64,000 bases of DNA from NCBI RefSeq assembly GCF_014838715.1, contig NZ_CP061947.1, forward strand, positions 186,001 to 250,000, given 5' to 3'. Under the pieces are notes generated by a model. The model did no database searches. It saw only the letters and a program-made list of their open reading frames with translations, and had not been told where the DNA came from. The position numbers and the translations under genes were made by a program. The DNA comes from Algoriphagus sp. Y33 (lineage in GTDB: Bacteria; Bacteroidota; Bacteroidia; Cytophagales; Cyclobacteriaceae). Shown piece by piece: positions 10,492-18,868 of the stretch. Numbering within the stretch: position 1 is the first letter of the stretch; each line of letters starts with the position of its first letter.

Positions 10492-10517
10492 ATTAAACAT
10501 GGCTTGATTTACATTTG
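10485..10517 (+). promoter_or_regulatory. Bacteroidota-type promoter of the decayed TonB receptor
   Basis: TATTG at 10485-10489 is followed, after 20 bases, by TACATTTG at 10510-10517, which fits the Bacteroidota consensus (TTG ... TAnnTTTG). Its two flanking 15-bp palindromes are placed much like those at the TonB promoter at 18.64 kb. Confidence 0.55.
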
Positions 10518-10530
10518 CAATGTTGTTGCA
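10516..10530. promoter_or_regulatory. Zur/Fur-like operator, downstream site (decayed TonB gene)
   Basis: TGCAATGTTGTTGCA differs at one position from the TGCAATATTGTTGCA sites near 18.6-18.8 kb. It overlaps the last two bases of the -7 box and extends into the expected transcription start. It begins 39 bases after the upstream site. Confidence 0.65.
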
Positions 10531-10552
10531 TTATTTGTACTGACACTATTGT

Positions 10553-11137
10553 ATGGGGAGCTATCAATTTGACAAAGAGTTAAGGCACATTTCAGACGCT
10601 AAAGGCTCTAAGCCTTACAACAGAAAAAGGGAAGTGTTTTGTTCGTCAGGACAGCTGTATTTTCTGGATAAGACAGATGATTTTCATGAAGGGAGGTTTC
10701 ATATTGCAGCGGAAAAGGACGACATACTCATATTTTCATTTATTGGAATGGAGTCCAAAGAAGTGCTCATCAAGGATGCATCTTTTCTGGAGGTATGTTA
10801 CAGGAAGAAGCGACGGCACCGGATGAAGTGGTAGTGATATTTAAAAAACCTGTAGTTGAAGTAGAAAGAGGGAAGGAAACCTTTAATGTGGATCAGATAG
10901 CGACAAGCAGTGGGATAACTGCTTTGGAAATTCTCAAAAAAATCCCTGGCGTCGGCGTGGATCCGAATAATGAAATCCTTTGGCGGGGAAGTACAGGAAT
11001 AGATGTAATGATAGATGGAAAGAGAAGCTACTTATCGGGAAATCAATTAGCACTTTTTTGGGAAAGTATAAGTGCTCTGGACATATGCAGGTCCAAACTT
11101 TACAAATATTACCCTTTCCCTGAACTACCAATTTTAA
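10553..11137 (+). pseudogene. TonB-dependent receptor remnant (frameshift plus internal deletion)
   Basis: The remnant starts with a carboxypeptidase-regulatory-like domain (IAAEKDDILIFSFIGMESKE), then breaks by one base near 10794 and continues in another frame with the plug start (LQEEATAPDEVVVIFKKP, ALEILKKIPGVGVDPNNE, GIDVMIDGKRSYLSGNQLA). This is the pattern of Bacteroidota outer-membrane beta-barrel receptors that carry a regulatory domain. The frame then changes again: at 11078-11137 a third frame reads WTYAGPNFTNITLSLNYQF and stops, which is a typical last barrel strand ending in Phe. So about 500-600 residues between plug and last strand are missing. It lies under a two-operator promoter and just ahead of a DUF4625 lipoprotein gene. 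Confidence 0.8.
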
Positions 11138-11155
11138 CTAATAATTAATAAAACG

Positions 11156-12088
11156 ATGAAAAACACAATCAACTATCTTCTTTTTACACTGATCATAGCA
11201 GTGCTCTTCAGCTCTTGTGAAGATGATCCAGAACCGGTTTTACCTATGCCCATTATTGAAAATGTCGAGATCGGATTAGGCAACAATGGAATAGGGGTAG
11301 TAGGAAGGGACTTTCATCTCGACCTTGATATTGTGGCAGGGGATAAGATTGATCTGGTTCAAGTGAAAATTGAGCCCATCGAAGGTGAGTCCTATGCCGA
11401 CGAATGGAATTTTGAGCTGACTTGGGAAGAATACAAGGGAGTTAAAAACACCAACGTCCACAAGCACTTCGATATACCGGAAGATGCAGTTGAAGGGAAG
11501 TATGACTTCTTTATTATCGTTACGGACGAGAATGGTACTACGCTTCAAGAAACCTATGAGGTTGAGATCGTTGATCCTTCAAATCTTGCGGTAGATCCCA
11601 TATTATACATTTGGCATATAACCACCGATCAAGGTGATTTTCATTATGTAAACGAGACACTTGAAAATCCGGAAAATGTGGAATTTTCGAAAAGTGAAAT
11701 TCTTTCCTCTGATGCAGCCATAAAAAATGTAAAGGGGGATGGAAAAATGTACCTTCTGCTTATCAAAAAGGACGCAAACCATCTCCCGGAGTCAGTTGAT
11801 GCGATAGACTTCTCGAAGGTGATCGTACATGACGTATTTGAGCACGAAAATGAGACCGAGGTATATACCTTCAGCAGTGTGATATACGATGGAAATGGAG
11901 GTTTTTTGAGACCAAGCCCTAAACTTACCATAGGAGCATCGGCAGACAATAATTCCCCCGAGCCTAATGCCATAAGCGGGGACAAAGCTTGGGAATCAGG
12001 GGAATATTATTTTGGTGTAGTCTATACCAATTCCTCGCATAACATCAGTCTTCACCATTACTTTGAGCTTAACGTGACAGGGTTTTAA
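11156..12088 (+). CDS. DUF4625 family lipoprotein (310 aa)
   Basis: A lipoprotein signal ends in FSSC (lipidated Cys about residue 21), followed by an acidic spacer. The body resembles DUF4625 (PIIENVEIGLGNNGIGVVGRDFHLDLDIVAGDKIDLVQVKI). The second half (about residues 150-310) may be a diverged second domain. It contains several His and acidic residues (HITTDQGDFHYVNE, HNISLHHYFE), which would suit metal binding but are not proof. It sits 18 bases after the end of the TonB remnant and is probably transcribed from the same regulated promoter. A strong terminator follows. Confidence 0.8.
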   Translation: MKNTINYLLFTLIIAVLFSSCEDDPEPVLPMPIIENVEIGLGNNGIGVVGRDFHLDLDIVAGDKIDLVQVKIEPIEGESYADEWNFELTWEEYKGVKNTNVHKHFDIPEDAVEGKYDFFIIVTDENGTTLQETYEVEIVDPSNLAVDPILYIWHITTDQGDFHYVNETLENPENVEFSKSEILSSDAAIKNVKGDGKMYLLLIKKDANHLPESVDAIDFSKVIVHDVFEHENETEVYTFSSVIYDGNGGFLRPSPKLTIGASADNNSPEPNAISGDKAWESGEYYFGVVYTNSSHNISLHHYFELNVTGF

Positions 12089-12104
12089 TAGGTGGGTAAT
12101 TTGG

Positions 12105-12138
12105 CAACGGCACTGACATTAGGATGTCAGTGCCGTTG
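12105..12138 (+). terminator. Rho-independent-type terminator hairpin
   Basis: Perfect 15-bp stem CAACGGCACTGACAT / ATGTCAGTGCCGTTG with a 4-base loop (TAGG), starting 16 bases after the stop codon of the DUF4625 gene. There is only a weak T-tract (TATTTG) after it. Confidence 0.75.
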
Positions 12139-12206
12139 TATTTGAAAGTTTATGCTAACAATGGGGTGATCGGATCTTATAAAGCCAATTCAAAGAATGG
12201 GGCAAA

Positions 12207-12426
12207 TTTAACCCGAAATATGCACTAGCAATTCTACGTCACGGCGTACAAGTTACTGCATCCATTAATTGCTTCAAAACCAGTCATTACATTGCTGTTT
12301 TCGAGTTCACCATATCCGCCGCGGCGGACTCACTCTCCAAGCAGACTGATTTTCTTGCAATTAATGCCCTTACCGATTAAAATCGGGACAGGCTATTACG
12401 AAACCTAATGCATAATTCGGGTTTAA
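12207..12426 (-). mobile_element. MITE-like element, copy A (220 bp, full length)
   Basis: A complete copy in inverse orientation of the element at 24032-24250. The ends are imperfect terminal inverted repeats of about 21 bp: TTTAACCCGAAATATGCAC on the left and the complement of TTTAAACCCGAATTATGCA on the right. Internal landmarks are a GC-rich palindrome TCCGCCGCGGCGGA, a CCGATT..AATCGG hairpin, and paired arms around GCAATTAAT. It has no coding capacity for a transposase. Its right end overlaps the 3' end of the neighbouring minus-strand gene and supplies its last codons. Confidence 0.75.
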
Positions 12427-13201
12427 CCATATCCCAATAAAGCTCCAGAAACGGATACTCCCGGTCTGAAGACATAAAGCTGGATTTTCTCAATTTATAG
12501 ATAGAAAGCAGTTCCATGGCCTGCTCTTTCAGATGAACGTCTTCTTTTCCGGCCTGGTATCCTTTAGGAACGGCATAGACAAATGCGCCTTCATCTTTAC
12601 TGCTGACGGGAATCTGTAAAAAATCTCTTTTGACAAATTCTTTGGTGGCTTTTTCGTGTGCTGCAGCTTCCACAAAGAAATCCACTGCATGGCTTGGGTA
12701 TCCGAAAAAATAACCATAAGCTCTAAACCGTGGCACTGAATGATCAAACTCTGTCATGGAGAGTACCTGATGGATCGGGGTGTGCGGGTGGATGCCGCGT
12801 TCTAAAAAAAAGGAGAAGTTTTCCCTGATCTTCTCGCGGACTGATTCCCTGTGGTACACCAGTACTTCAAATACCCGTTGTTCTCCATAGACCTGTCGAA
12901 AAGGTAGTGTGACAAAACCTATCGGACTATCCTCAAGTAAACCCAATGCAGAAATAAGTTCGTCCAGCTGTTTCCTTGGAACATCTTCAGAAAGGTATGC
13001 TTGGGAGACCGAATCTATTTTGAATTGAAATTGTATAACGGTACTTATCGGTTTAAGTCCGCCCATAACAGTATAAAGCCCTTCATTTTCCAGAATTTCT
13101 TTAGCCAGGGAATCTGCCAGCTGTAGGATTTTAGAGGACTGTCCATAGGATGTGGCAGCAGTCCAGAGAATAAATAAAAGAGCTTGGATTAAGATTTTCA
13201 T
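12377..13201 (-). CDS. Unknown exported protein, 3' end replaced by a MITE (274 aa)
   Basis: A signal peptide (MKILIQALLFILWTAATSYG) is followed by a mixed alpha/beta protein I do not recognise. It is the last gene of the operon that begins with the TonB receptor at 18.6 kb (5 bases after the DUF6850 gene), so an accessory role in metal uptake is plausible but unproven. The last ~15 residues (KPELCIRFRNSLSRF) are translated from the MITE-like element at 12207-12426, so the original C-terminus has been replaced. A segment with several His residues (RGIHPHTPIHQVL) could bind metal, but this is speculation. Confidence 0.7.
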   Translation of the reverse strand: MKILIQALLFILWTAATSYGQSSKILQLADSLAKEILENEGLYTVMGGLKPISTVIQFQFKIDSVSQAYLSEDVPRKQLDELISALGLLEDSPIGFVTLPFRQVYGEQRVFEVLVYHRESVREKIRENFSFFLERGIHPHTPIHQVLSMTEFDHSVPRFRAYGYFFGYPSHAVDFFVEAAAHEKATKEFVKRDFLQIPVSSKDEGAFVYAVPKGYQAGKEDVHLKEQAMELLSIYKLRKSSFMSSDREYPFLELYWDMVKPELCIRFRNSLSRF

Positions 13202-13206
13202 AGTGA

Positions 13207-14661
13207 TTAAAAGAGCAATTGGATGGAAAGTGATAGTTCCCGCAAAGGGTAAGAGCTTGACAAACGGTGAGAATAGGTAGATTCAAAAAAGATCTGGTTT
13301 TCTTTCATAATTGGCAGCTTACATTTTAGGTTTAGTGCTGGTTCCAGAAACGAACGGGAATAGAAAGCCTGTTGGGAGCCCAGCAGCAATCGGGACAGTT
13401 CATTTGATTCGTCAAAATCCATATCCGAGTAGGCATTCCAAACTTTTAGTAGCGGGTTGATATAGAGTTGCGTAGACCCGAGTGTCAGTGATTTAAGAAC
13501 CGCAGCTTCCACCGTGTTAATCCTCACATCTACTACTTCCCCTGCCGCAAAATCTTCTGATTTATTCAGCTGGGTCTGAAGTTGCAGTCGAAGCTGCCAG
13601 GCTCCTTTTGGACCCAGACTTCCCAGATTTTCCCAGCTTATCTTGTAGGATTTATTCTCCACATTGATGGCGGAGAAGATGGGGTCTGTTCCCAGCAGTT
13701 TATCCGAATCGAAGGTGACGATGGATTCCAGTTTTTTAGAACCTTGCAGCTTCATGCCTATTCCGGCGATCCATGATAAACCGGTCATTTTGGAGGTCCC
13801 TCCATTGACAGGAAAGGCCACCCCATCTCTGGCTTCATAGGATCTATTTTTAAAGGTAACTTCAGTAAATGCCTTTACATTCTCTTTTTGATAGTGCAAA
13901 TAAAGAAAGCCGTCTATACCCTGAAGCTTCTGGGTTCTTTGGAAGGATTGATACGTATTCAACGTGTAAGTTCCCCATCCTCTTCCCTGGTAGATTTGCA
14001 CATCCTGCACTGCAAAGGCACCGATATGGTTTTCCTCCTGACCGGAGACAATTTGTATTCCTGCTCCCAGACTAGTTTGGGGAAGAACTTTGATACTTTG
14101 CCCTGCCCGGATAGTATACTGACTTATTCTGGCCAAAGGCCGGGGTTCGGCATTGCGTGAATGGGTGCCGACTTTATAGGAAAGAGCTCCTATGGTCTGC
14201 AGTGTTTTAGTTCGACCATATTCAGGGCTAGTGAAAGTTAATCTGAAATCAACTTCGTCACCTGACCAAGCCTGCGTATCCTTGTCCATCAGCCGGTAGG
14301 GAATGTTATCCCAGGCTGAAGTCTGCAGTAAGTAGGGACGCACCGATTTCAGTGTCTTATGATAGTTGAATGTTCCTGCTGTCATCCAAGAACCTATCTT
14401 CATCACCGAAGCCGATCGAAAATATCCCTGATTGATTTGCTGTGTGTCAAAGGGCTGCTCCCGGATACCTGAGCGCGTGCGGAAGCCAAGTTTTGCTTCA
14501 TAAAAAGTGGGTTGGTCTTTTTGAAGCAAAAATGGATGATGATGCAAGTGGTGAGTAAAGAGCTGGTTTTGATAGCGTATTCTGTCCATGGGGAAATTTT
14601 GCCCGCCGGAAACCAGCGGGCAAAAAAAGAAACCAATTAACCAAATCAATCTGAAAGTCAT
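13207..14661 (-). CDS. DUF6850-type outer-membrane beta-barrel protein (484 aa)
   Basis: A signal peptide (MTFRLIWLIGFFFCPLVSG) precedes a protein of alternating hydrophobic and polar strands that ends in LSLSIQLLF, the aromatic C-terminus expected of an outer-membrane barrel. The style and genetic position match DUF6850 proteins, which accompany TonB receptors and DUF4876 lipoproteins in Bacteroidota. It lies 8 bases downstream of the DUF4876 gene and is co-transcribed. The exact role is unknown; it is likely an accessory channel or surface protein for the same metal substrate. Confidence 0.75.
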   Translation of the reverse strand: MTFRLIWLIGFFFCPLVSGGQNFPMDRIRYQNQLFTHHLHHHPFLLQKDQPTFYEAKLGFRTRSGIREQPFDTQQINQGYFRSASVMKIGSWMTAGTFNYHKTLKSVRPYLLQTSAWDNIPYRLMDKDTQAWSGDEVDFRLTFTSPEYGRTKTLQTIGALSYKVGTHSRNAEPRPLARISQYTIRAGQSIKVLPQTSLGAGIQIVSGQEENHIGAFAVQDVQIYQGRGWGTYTLNTYQSFQRTQKLQGIDGFLYLHYQKENVKAFTEVTFKNRSYEARDGVAFPVNGGTSKMTGLSWIAGIGMKLQGSKKLESIVTFDSDKLLGTDPIFSAINVENKSYKISWENLGSLGPKGAWQLRLQLQTQLNKSEDFAAGEVVDVRINTVEAAVLKSLTLGSTQLYINPLLKVWNAYSDMDFDESNELSRLLLGSQQAFYSRSFLEPALNLKCKLPIMKENQIFFESTYSHRLSSSYPLRELSLSIQLLF

Positions 14662-14669
14662 AACTACGA

Positions 14670-15884
14670 TTATGGCAGGACAGGAATAGCTAACACTTCG
14701 AAATCCGCTTGGCTGTTATTCGTATCCTGATATACTGTGTTGCCATCTATCGAGAATGCCTTTCTTATAATGGATTCTCCGGTGTAGGTGTCGGATACAT
14801 GTATAAATCCGGCGTCCAAACTCGCTGAGATGCGCTTAAAGCTTCCGTCATTTTCGCTTCTGAGTGCCTCTACTGCATCGATTACCAAAGCATTTGGCAC
14901 TTTTACCACCTGCGGGTAGGTAGGGCTTGTATCCGGTATGGATACCTGATCCAATGCTGCAAAATCATCTGTTCTCCAAATAATTGTACCCGGACCAAAT
15001 ACAGGAACCAATGCAAATGTTGGGTTGAATGGGTGATAGATCATTTCTAGGTTGGGTACATTGGGAGCGTCCACATCGCGTGTAGACCCTGCTACAAAAA
15101 ACTCAAAATCCGCCGAGCTCAAATCTACAGGGCTTCCCGGATTGGCTTCCTCAGCTTGGTGATTGATTCCTTGCTGGGCAATGACCACGCTACTGAATGG
15201 CTGTAGTATATTCTCCTCTCCTGATCCCTTTATTTTCCATGCAGTAGAAATATATACGTGGTCACTGTCATCCTGAAAAGGAGTAGGTGGCGTATTTGGA
15301 TTGATCAGTCCGGATGGTCCATAGACGTTAGAAATGTAGAGTCCATCCAATGCAATGGGCTCACTGGAGTTGTTGTAAATCTCGAAAAACTGATCAAAGA
15401 AGTAATTTCCTCCCTCCGGAGTTTTTGAGCCTGAATAATAAACCTGCTTAATAACCAAATCGCCGGATACAGAGCCTGCCAAACGAACTGAAATCGGACC
15501 TTTGGACGCTGTTTCTTCAGACAGCATTAAATTGTTGTTCAGGTAATTGAGGTTGATCTCGGTAGCAATTCCTGCAAGTTCCATAGCCTGTTCAGCTGTC
15601 AGACTCAGGTTGGCATTGAGCTCATAGCCGCCCGGTACCAACTCTTCAAAAACCACATTTCCGGAAGCATCGGTTACTTTTTCCTGCTGATTTCCGGAAG
15701 CCAGGTTTTTAAGCCGTACGGTAACCCCGGCCGCTTGTGAATCTTCAAAATCTTCGGGAAAAATTGCAGATATCCCGACGGAGAATGTTTTTAACCGCGG
15801 TTCATCGTCTGTGTTGCAAGCTATAAGCAGCAGAAAGAAGAATACTCCTATCAGGCCGGTTAGTTTTGATGTAAATTTGTTCAT
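14670..15884 (-). CDS. DUF4876 family lipoprotein (404 aa)
   Basis: The lipoprotein signal ends in LLIAC (Cys at residue 23). An N-terminal CarboxypepD_reg/SpaA-like beta domain (VTVRLKNLASGNQQEKVTDASGN) is followed by the DUF4876 region with a lamin-tail-like segment (FFEIYNNSSEPIALDGLYISN). It starts 4 bases after the TonB receptor stop. DUF4876 lipoproteins are repeatedly found next to TonB receptors and probably form a surface lid or substrate-binding partner, like SusD next to SusC; that is inference. Predicted to be repressed with the receptor through the palindromic operators. Confidence 0.82.
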   Translation of the reverse strand: MNKFTSKLTGLIGVFFFLLLIACNTDDEPRLKTFSVGISAIFPEDFEDSQAAGVTVRLKNLASGNQQEKVTDASGNVVFEELVPGGYELNANLSLTAEQAMELAGIATEINLNYLNNNLMLSEETASKGPISVRLAGSVSGDLVIKQVYYSGSKTPEGGNYFFDQFFEIYNNSSEPIALDGLYISNVYGPSGLINPNTPPTPFQDDSDHVYISTAWKIKGSGEENILQPFSSVVIAQQGINHQAEEANPGSPVDLSSADFEFFVAGSTRDVDAPNVPNLEMIYHPFNPTFALVPVFGPGTIIWRTDDFAALDQVSIPDTSPTYPQVVKVPNALVIDAVEALRSENDGSFKRISASLDAGFIHVSDTYTGESIIRKAFSIDGNTVYQDTNNSQADFEVLAIPVLP

Positions 15885-15888
15885 AGTT

Positions 15889-18615
15889 TTATATGGATTT
15901 TAGTTGGAAGAATAGTTCAGCACCGAAAAACAGGGTGATATTTCTCTGAGAATAGGTTTCTGATCGGACACTTTGATAGAGAGGACGGTGATTCGGTAGA
16001 TTGTTGACATAGAAAGCGAATCCTCTGCCGGGCGAAAATTCCTTGTTTAGACGCAAATTGATCAGGAATAAAGGAGGCCTCTGTTCTTTGAGTAGCCGGC
16101 TTTCTGCTATTCCACGTTCATAGTTTTTGTATTCCGGAAGGATTGCCTCGGTTGGAGACAGGGGAGTTTGGATTCCATTTCTACCCAGTAGTGCAATGGG
16201 TAGATTGCTATAGCCTATCGGCTGATCAGCCTGTATCCACAATGCCTGTATCAGAGAGGAGATCACCAATCCCGCAGAAGGAATGCGATGGATCAACCGG
16301 ATAGAGGTATTCCACTGTGTGGCGTTAGTACCTGTGCCGCCTGCATATACGGGCACATGCGGGGTATCCGTATAGCGGAATATAAAATCCGAATCCACTT
16401 GATCGCCTGTGGAGGTAGAAACCGTCCGGACAAAAGCTCCTGTGAGATTTATCTGCGTTTTCAAGAGGGTGATTTCGGGAAAATCCACTGTGTATTCAAT
16501 TCCCGTATTCTTCAAATGCTGATTATTGACAGGCCTGTCATAGCCAAGAAAGAGCGTGTCGTAGGAAATGGGCAAGGCACTTAATATGGGAGGCGAACCC
16601 AGTGGGTAATCCAGTACCTCAAATTTGGCCCGGTGAGCCAGATAAGGTTCCCTGATATATCCCGGTCCATCAGCAGTAGTCTCATGAAATGCAGTCAGAC
16701 TAAAGGCGGTTCCCGCTAATTTCCCGTCTAAACCGAGCTCAGCTTTTCGGCTTTTAAATGCTTTGACTTCTCCATTGGGGAGATCTATTCTGTTGGTGGT
16801 GACTATCAGCAGCCGCTCTTCCGCCTCCGGAGCATAATAATTGAAATTGATCAAGTCAATAAACCGGGGTCCCGGACTGAGGTAAATCAAGGGCGGGATT
16901 TTGGAAAGAATTCCATAGCCGGCTTTGAGAGAAAGTTTTTCCTTGATAATAGACCAGTTGGTATTTATTCTAGGCTGTAAATGCGAACCCAGAGATTGGG
17001 GAGAAGTACCTGAAAGAAAGTAGTGATCCAGACGCAGTCCTGCCTGCCAAAATATGGAACCGCCTAAAAACCTGAAAGAGAATCTGTCTTCCGCATACCA
17101 GGAGACTTGATTCAATCCGGGGGTGTCGCTAAAACTTCTCGGTCGGTCGCCGGCACTGTAGTTTTGGCGTGGTGGGCGGCTCAGATCAAATGTTCTTCCG
17201 GGCCCACGGTTGGCATCATACCGCCATTCTGTACCTACCAGTACCCGATGGGATTCTCCGGACAGTTTCCAATGGCCTGTTGATTCTATTCTGTGATAGT
17301 AGCTTGTTGCCCTGCCTTTTACGTTAGTTTCATTTAGATATCGTGCTGTCCCATAAGGAACAGCACCGGTAGTATCATTCAGAAAAACAGGCCTTGGACC
17401 GACATTGGTTGTGATAAATTCCTGATAGAAGGCATCCTGACGATTCAGATCCAGCGAAAATGTTCCCTCAACTCTTTCCAGCCATGCTGAAGTAGGATAA
17501 TAGCTGAGTCGGTTATTAAGCCTGATTGCCTGATCCTGTGCTTTCCACGATCTGGCTGCAGGATCAATTCCTTCATCCTGTCTTTGTGCAGCCACATTGC
17601 TGCTAAGCCCCAGTCGGCTTCTCCAAGTCAATTTCCCGCCGAGTAATCCGGACAATTCATGTCCCAGTGTTGCTGTTATCCTTGAAAAACTGTTTAAAAC
17701 ATCCCTCGGGTCGGGTTTGGAGTCTATGAAGTCCAGATCCAGACTGATGGCTTGTCGGTCCGGCTTGATGGAAATGCCCATTCCTGCGCCTGTTTGAAAT
17801 GCCTGAGGGTTGGCCCGGATGCGTACCTGCGGTTCAAAAGCTCCGATCCTGGTTTCAACCAAGATTGTTCCTGAAGTGGCATTGCCGTATTTGGCAGAAG
17901 CCACTCCACGTATTACCTCTACGCGTTCAATCTGATCTGCAGGAATCTGTCTAAGGTCGGTTCCTTGCCCCGATACAGATTGGAATGGGGGACTAGAACC
18001 CGGAGAAGAGTTAAGGATATTGACATTATATTGAAGGTTGGCGTCATTGGACACTGGGCTACCATCCATTACAAGGGAAGTTCCCAATTGTGCAAGTGTG
18101 TTGCCTGCGGAACTGACAGGAACATGGCGGATCAATACCTGTTGGGGAGAATTTACGCTGGGATTGATGGCCAGCTGACCGGGCAGGAGTTGAAGAACGT
18201 CCCGGAGACTGTTTGGCTGTACATGCGCTATGGCTTGGCGGTTTATTTCTGTGCTGCTTCCTAATCCGGATTGATTTTCCTTTCCTGTGACGGTGACTTC
18301 GTCGAGATCCAAGCTGCTACGCTGAAGGGAAAATTGTAAGATATGCTGCGCTTTCCCTGCGGTGATGGTAGTTTCTATGGGGGCGTACCCCAGGAAAGTG
18401 ACTTTCACATGAAGTGAAATCCCTTTTGGTACTTCCAAGGGACCGAATTCTCCTTTATCTCCACTGATCAAGGTTCTGCCCAATGGCTCAAACTGAAGCA
18501 AGGCACCCGGCAGAGGAAGTTGATTTTCATCTTTCACTGTTCCATGTAGTGTTTGGGCTACAGTGAGTTGATAAAAGACTAGGAGATAAAGTAGGAGTAG
18601 GCCTCTTCGTAACAC
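15889..18615 (-). CDS. TonB-dependent receptor, probably metal (zinc/iron) uptake (908 aa)
   Basis: Outer-membrane receptor with signal peptide (RRGLLLLYLLVFYQLTVAQ), a carboxypeptidase-regulatory-like domain (LHGTVKDENQLPLPGA), a plug domain (ADQIERVEVIRGVASAKYGN) and a C-terminal barrel. The frame can be opened back to a TTG at 18642, but that codon lies upstream of the transcription start predicted from the promoter at 18640-18671. The GTG at 18615 is therefore the better start and gives a normal signal peptide. First gene of a four-gene operon (receptor, DUF4876, DUF6850, unknown) with gaps of 4 to 8 bases. Two TGCAATATTGTTGCG operators cover its promoter, so it should be repressed by a Fur/Zur-type protein when metal is plentiful. 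The metal is inferred, not shown. Confidence 0.88.
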   Translation of the reverse strand: MLRRGLLLLYLLVFYQLTVAQTLHGTVKDENQLPLPGALLQFEPLGRTLISGDKGEFGPLEVPKGISLHVKVTFLGYAPIETTITAGKAQHILQFSLQRSSLDLDEVTVTGKENQSGLGSSTEINRQAIAHVQPNSLRDVLQLLPGQLAINPSVNSPQQVLIRHVPVSSAGNTLAQLGTSLVMDGSPVSNDANLQYNVNILNSSPGSSPPFQSVSGQGTDLRQIPADQIERVEVIRGVASAKYGNATSGTILVETRIGAFEPQVRIRANPQAFQTGAGMGISIKPDRQAISLDLDFIDSKPDPRDVLNSFSRITATLGHELSGLLGGKLTWRSRLGLSSNVAAQRQDEGIDPAARSWKAQDQAIRLNNRLSYYPTSAWLERVEGTFSLDLNRQDAFYQEFITTNVGPRPVFLNDTTGAVPYGTARYLNETNVKGRATSYYHRIESTGHWKLSGESHRVLVGTEWRYDANRGPGRTFDLSRPPRQNYSAGDRPRSFSDTPGLNQVSWYAEDRFSFRFLGGSIFWQAGLRLDHYFLSGTSPQSLGSHLQPRINTNWSIIKEKLSLKAGYGILSKIPPLIYLSPGPRFIDLINFNYYAPEAEERLLIVTTNRIDLPNGEVKAFKSRKAELGLDGKLAGTAFSLTAFHETTADGPGYIREPYLAHRAKFEVLDYPLGSPPILSALPISYDTLFLGYDRPVNNQHLKNTGIEYTVDFPEITLLKTQINLTGAFVRTVSTSTGDQVDSDFIFRYTDTPHVPVYAGGTGTNATQWNTSIRLIHRIPSAGLVISSLIQALWIQADQPIGYSNLPIALLGRNGIQTPLSPTEAILPEYKNYERGIAESRLLKEQRPPLFLINLRLNKEFSPGRGFAFYVNNLPNHRPLYQSVRSETYSQRNITLFFGAELFFQLKSI

Positions 18616-18624
18616 AGTATTTAA

Positions 18625-18639
18625 TGCAATATTGTTGCG
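18625..18639. promoter_or_regulatory. Zur/Fur-like operator at the TonB transcription start
   Basis: TGCAATATTGTTGCG lies directly downstream of the -7 box (18640-18647, minus strand) and covers the expected transcription start. It ends ten bases before the GTG start codon. Confidence 0.7.
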
Positions 18640-18671
18640 CAAAAGTAGGCTTATCTTTCTTTAATGCAATA
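18640..18671 (-). promoter_or_regulatory. Promoter of the TonB/DUF4876/DUF6850 operon
   Basis: On the minus strand, TATTG (complement of 18667-18671) is followed after 19 bases by TACTTTTG (complement of 18640-18647), a close match to the Bacteroidota promoter pattern. Operators overlap the -33 element and abut the -7 element. Confidence 0.65.
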
Positions 18672-18679
18672 TTGTTGCG
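18665..18679. promoter_or_regulatory. Zur/Fur-like operator over the -33 box
   Basis: TGCAATATTGTTGCG, an exact copy of the site at 18625-18639 and exactly 40 bases from it. It overlaps the -33 element of the TonB operon promoter. Confidence 0.7.
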
Positions 18680-18794
18680 TTTAATTTCTTTAGAGATAAT
18701 TTTTCTTCAGTTTTTTCGAATGAAAGTTTGGTAGAGAAGGATTTTACTTTAGCTTTTTAGGCTTATGATGGTGATTTTGATGCGACTTTATTTA

Positions 18795-18809
18795 TGCAAT
18801 ATTGTTGCA
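18795..18809. promoter_or_regulatory. Zur/Fur-like operator upstream of the regulator gene
   Basis: TGCAATATTGTTGCA is the most symmetric of the five sites (inverted arms TGCAA / TTGCA). It lies 60 bases before the ATG of the Fur-like gene, as expected for autoregulation. Confidence 0.7.
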
Positions 18810-18868
18810 ATTAATAAGGGTATTGATTTTTTTTGAATCATGTTGCACAACCAGCCCAAACTAGGATC

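Noticed and set aside
18616..18642. TTG at 18642 as start of the TonB receptor
   Set aside because: It lies upstream of the transcription start predicted from the -7 box at 18640-18647; the GTG at 18615 gives a normal signal peptide.
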